The position numbers and the translations under genes are program-made. Below are positions 8,529 through 11,841 of a DNA stretch of 11,841 nt, piece after piece. The DNA is from Deltaproteobacteria bacterium (GTDB lineage: Bacteria; Desulfobacterota; Binatia; Binatales; Binataceae). The stretch spans positions 1 through 11,841 of the forward strand of contig JAJYMR010000231.1 in assembly GCA_021786815.1 (NCBI GenBank), in the 5' to 3' direction. Positions within the stretch are counted from its first letter, which is position 1. Every line of letters starts with the position of its first letter. The notes under the pieces are model-generated. The model was not told the origin of the DNA. It worked only from the letters and a program-made list of their open reading frames with translations, and searched no databases.

Positions 8529-8999
8529 TTACCAGCGGTAGTGTGCGAAAGCCCTGTTGGCCTCGGCCATCCGATGCGTATCTTCGCGCTTCTTGACCGC
8601 GCCGCCGCGGTTGTTGGCCGCCTCTATCAACTCGGCCGCAAGCCGCTCCCGCATCGACTTCTCGCTTCTCTGCCGCGCCGCCCCGACCAGCCATCGCATC
8701 GCAAGCGACGTGCGCCGAAGCGGCGGCACCTCGACCGGAACCTGATAGTTCGCGCCGCCCACGCGCCGCGAACGCACTTCCACGGAGGGACGCACGTTAT
8801 CGAGCGCGCGTTTGAACAGGGCGAGCCCGTCCTCCTTGGTGCGCTCGCTTGCGATATCGAGCGCGCCGTAGAATACCTGCTCCGAGAGCGATTTCTTGCC
8901 GCGCTCCATCACGACGTTCATGAACTTCGCGACCGTGCGGTCGTGGTACTTGGGGTCCGGAACAATCTCCCGGACACGAGCCTGACCTTTACGTGCCAT
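8529..8999 (-). CDS. rpsG: 30S ribosomal protein S7
   Basis: S7 starts assembly of the small-subunit head and lies at the E site. The 156-residue product has the normal length. Visible landmarks are PDPKYHDRTVAKFMNVVMER (14-33), then GKKSLSEQVFYGALD, the beta-hairpin RPSVEVRSRRVGGANYQVPV (70-89), and VPPLRRTSLAMRWLVGAARQ (91-110), with the C-terminal helix ending AEANRAFAHYRW. The ATG at 8999 lies only 6 bases after the rpsL stop and has a poor Shine-Dalgarno. Coupled translation with S12 is therefore likely. In E. coli the same junction is about 100 bases long and carries the S7 repressor site; there is no room for it here. Confidence 0.97.
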   Translation of the reverse strand: MARKGQARVREIVPDPKYHDRTVAKFMNVVMERGKKSLSEQVFYGALDIASERTKEDGLALFKRALDNVRPSVEVRSRRVGGANYQVPVEVPPLRRTSLAMRWLVGAARQRSEKSMRERLAAELIEAANNRGGAVKKREDTHRMAEANRAFAHYRW

Positions 9000-9005
9000 A
9001 GGTCT

Positions 9006-9404
9006 TTACTTCGGCTTCTTCGAGCCGTACTTGGAACGTCCCTTGCGCCGCTCCTGTACGCCGATTGAGTCGAGCGTGCCGCGAACCACGTGATAACGGA
9101 CGCCGGGCAGGTCCTTGACGCGTCCGCCGCGGATCAGGACGACCGAGTGCTCCTGGAGGTTGTGCCCGATGCCCGGGATGTAGGTATTGACCTCGATCCC
9201 GTTGGACAGTCGCACGCGCGCCACCTTGCGCAGAGCCGAGTTCGGCTTCTTGGGCGTAGTGGTCTTCACCTGCGTGCACACACCCCGCTTTTGCGGACAT
9301 CCCTGAAGCGCGGGCGCGGTCAGCTTGTAACGCTTCTTTACCCGGGCGCCCCGTATGAGCTGGTTTATCGTCGGCACGTTGTTCTTCGCTTTCCGTCCGC
9401 TCAA
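9006..9404 (-). CDS. rpsL: 30S ribosomal protein S12
   Basis: S12 lies at the decoding centre and controls accuracy. The core is unmistakable: PALQGCPQKRGVCTQVKTTT, then PKKPNSALRKVARVRLSNG, and GHNLQEHSVVLIRGGRVKDL followed by PGVRYHVVRGTLD. Both lysines linked to streptomycin resistance (43 and 88 in standard numbering) are present, so the sequence looks wild type. The aspartate in VKDLPG is the residue that RimO methylthiolates in E. coli. The start is uncertain. TTG at 9404 has GGGAGG 4 bases upstream and gives 132 residues with a nine-residue extension (MSGRKAKNN). GTG at 9377 gives the standard 123-residue MPTINQLIRG form but has no Shine-Dalgarno. I list the longer one. Confidence 0.96.
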   Translation of the reverse strand: MSGRKAKNNVPTINQLIRGARVKKRYKLTAPALQGCPQKRGVCTQVKTTTPKKPNSALRKVARVRLSNGIEVNTYIPGIGHNLQEHSVVLIRGGRVKDLPGVRYHVVRGTLDSIGVQERRKGRSKYGSKKPK

Positions 9405-9408
9405 TCCG

Positions 9409-9414
9409 CCTCCC
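9409..9414 (-). promoter_or_regulatory. Shine-Dalgarno favouring the TTG start of rpsL
   Basis: GGGAGG lies 4 bases before the TTG at 9404 and about 31 bases before the GTG at 9377. The spacing is right only for the TTG. This is the main evidence for the extended S12 N-terminus. Confidence 0.6.
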
Positions 9415-9428
9415 GTCCCCTTTCGAAT

Positions 9429-9475
9429 CCCGGGGCAAACGTCCGCCCTTAGGGCTTTCGCTCGCGTTCCCCGGG
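9429..9475 (-). other. Possible stem-loop in the rpsL leader
   Basis: In the minus sense CCCGGGGAACG (9475-9465) can pair with CGTTTGCCCCGGG (9441-9429). This gives a 7-bp GC stem, a two-base bulge and a further 4-bp AACG/CGTT stem. The loop contains a small GCCCTAAGGGC palindrome. The structure lies 24 bases before the rpsL TTG start, between it and the hairpin at 9515-9540. It could be a leader element that controls S12 translation, or a chance pairing in GC-rich sequence. There is no U-run after it, so it is not a typical terminator. This is inference from base pairing only. Confidence 0.3.
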
Positions 9476-9504
9476 GTGTTCTCGTCGGGCGGGAAGCGGG
9501 TATT

Positions 9505-9540
9505 CAAACAAAGTCCCCAAGGGCAAAGAGGCCCTTGGGG
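9505..9540 (-). terminator. Hairpin after rpoC, candidate intrinsic terminator
   Basis: A perfect 10-bp inverted repeat, CCCCAAGGGC (9540-9531 in the minus sense) and GCCCTTGGGG (9524-9515), has a 6-base loop, CTCTTT. It is followed by ACTTTGTTTG, a T-rich but broken tract. It begins 35 bases after the rpoC stop and fits a Rho-independent terminator that separates rpoBC from the str genes. The tract is imperfect, so termination may be partial. The plus sense has no T-run after the hairpin and no gene to terminate. The hairpin could instead be a stable 5' stem on transcripts from the promoter-like sequence just upstream. Confidence 0.6.
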
Positions 9541-9550
9541 GGAACCTAAA

Positions 9551-9575
9551 TATGTAAGCTAACCTTTATCGTCTG

Positions 9576-9579
<4 letters not shown>
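9551..9579 (-). promoter_or_regulatory. Possible sigma70-type promoter for the str operon
   Basis: A consensus -35 box TTGACA (9579-9574) overlaps the rpoC stop codon TGA. After a 17-base spacer comes TACATA (9556-9551), in an AT-rich stretch that stands out from the GC-rich surroundings; the alternative CATATT lies two bases further on. The -35 match is perfect, while the -10 match is only 3 to 4 of 6. Transcription would start near 9544, just before the hairpin. It would give rpsL-rpsG-fusA-tuf and the downstream genes their own promoter after rpoC. Confidence 0.45.

Positions 9580-11841
<2,262 letters not shown>

Noticed and set aside
8989..9507. Minus-strand open frame overlapping rpsL in another frame (172 codons)
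   Set aside because: S12 fully explains this region. The alternative frame has Arg/Gly/Pro-rich shadow composition.

Overview
This window is one continuous block of bacterial transcription and translation genes, all on the minus strand. Read in the direction of transcription (high to low coordinates), the order is rpoC (3' part), rpsL, rpsG, fusA, tuf, rpsJ, rplC, rplD, rplW, rplB, rpsS, rplV, rpsC, rplP, rpmC, rpsQ and the first 25 codons of rplN. This is the classic rpoBC - str (S12, S7, EF-G, EF-Tu) - S10 - spc order, with no gene inserted, missing or visibly broken.

The organism is a bacterium with a G+C-rich genome; by eye well over 60 percent, with third codon positions mostly G or C. 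RNA polymerase beta' carries an insertion of about 190 residues in the trigger loop, at the place of the E. coli SI3 insertion, which is typical of Proteobacteria and related Gram-negative phyla. EF-Tu switch I reads RGITIAIAHVEYET, a form I associate with deltaproteobacterial-type sequences. In E. coli rpoBC lies far from the str operon; here they are adjacent, as in many other phyla. My inference is an uncultured or little-studied lineage close to the former Deltaproteobacteria. I cannot name the phylum from this sequence alone.

Region by region: 9576-11841 is the C-terminal half of rpoC. The 171-base gap at 9405-9575 is the only sizeable non-coding stretch. In the minus sense it holds a consensus TTGACA that overlaps the rpoC stop codon, an AT-rich -10-like stretch, a perfect 10-bp hairpin, a second possible stem and a strong Shine-Dalgarno before rpsL. 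From 9404 down to 1 the genes are tightly packed: gaps are 2 to 54 bases, and rplD/rplW, rplP/rpmC and rpmC/rpsQ overlap. This suggests one long transcript with translational coupling.

The products work together. beta' is the catalytic subunit of RNA polymerase, EF-Tu and EF-G drive elongation on the ribosome, and the r-proteins build both subunits. I found no mobile element, CRISPR array, tRNA, rRNA or unknown gene cassette, and no new biological system. The points worth a second look are small: a four-cysteine insert in EF-Tu, the arrangement of the rpoC-rpsL junction, an ambiguous rpsL start, a changed L22 tunnel-loop tip, and the absence of room for the E. coli-type S7 and L4 autoregulatory sites.
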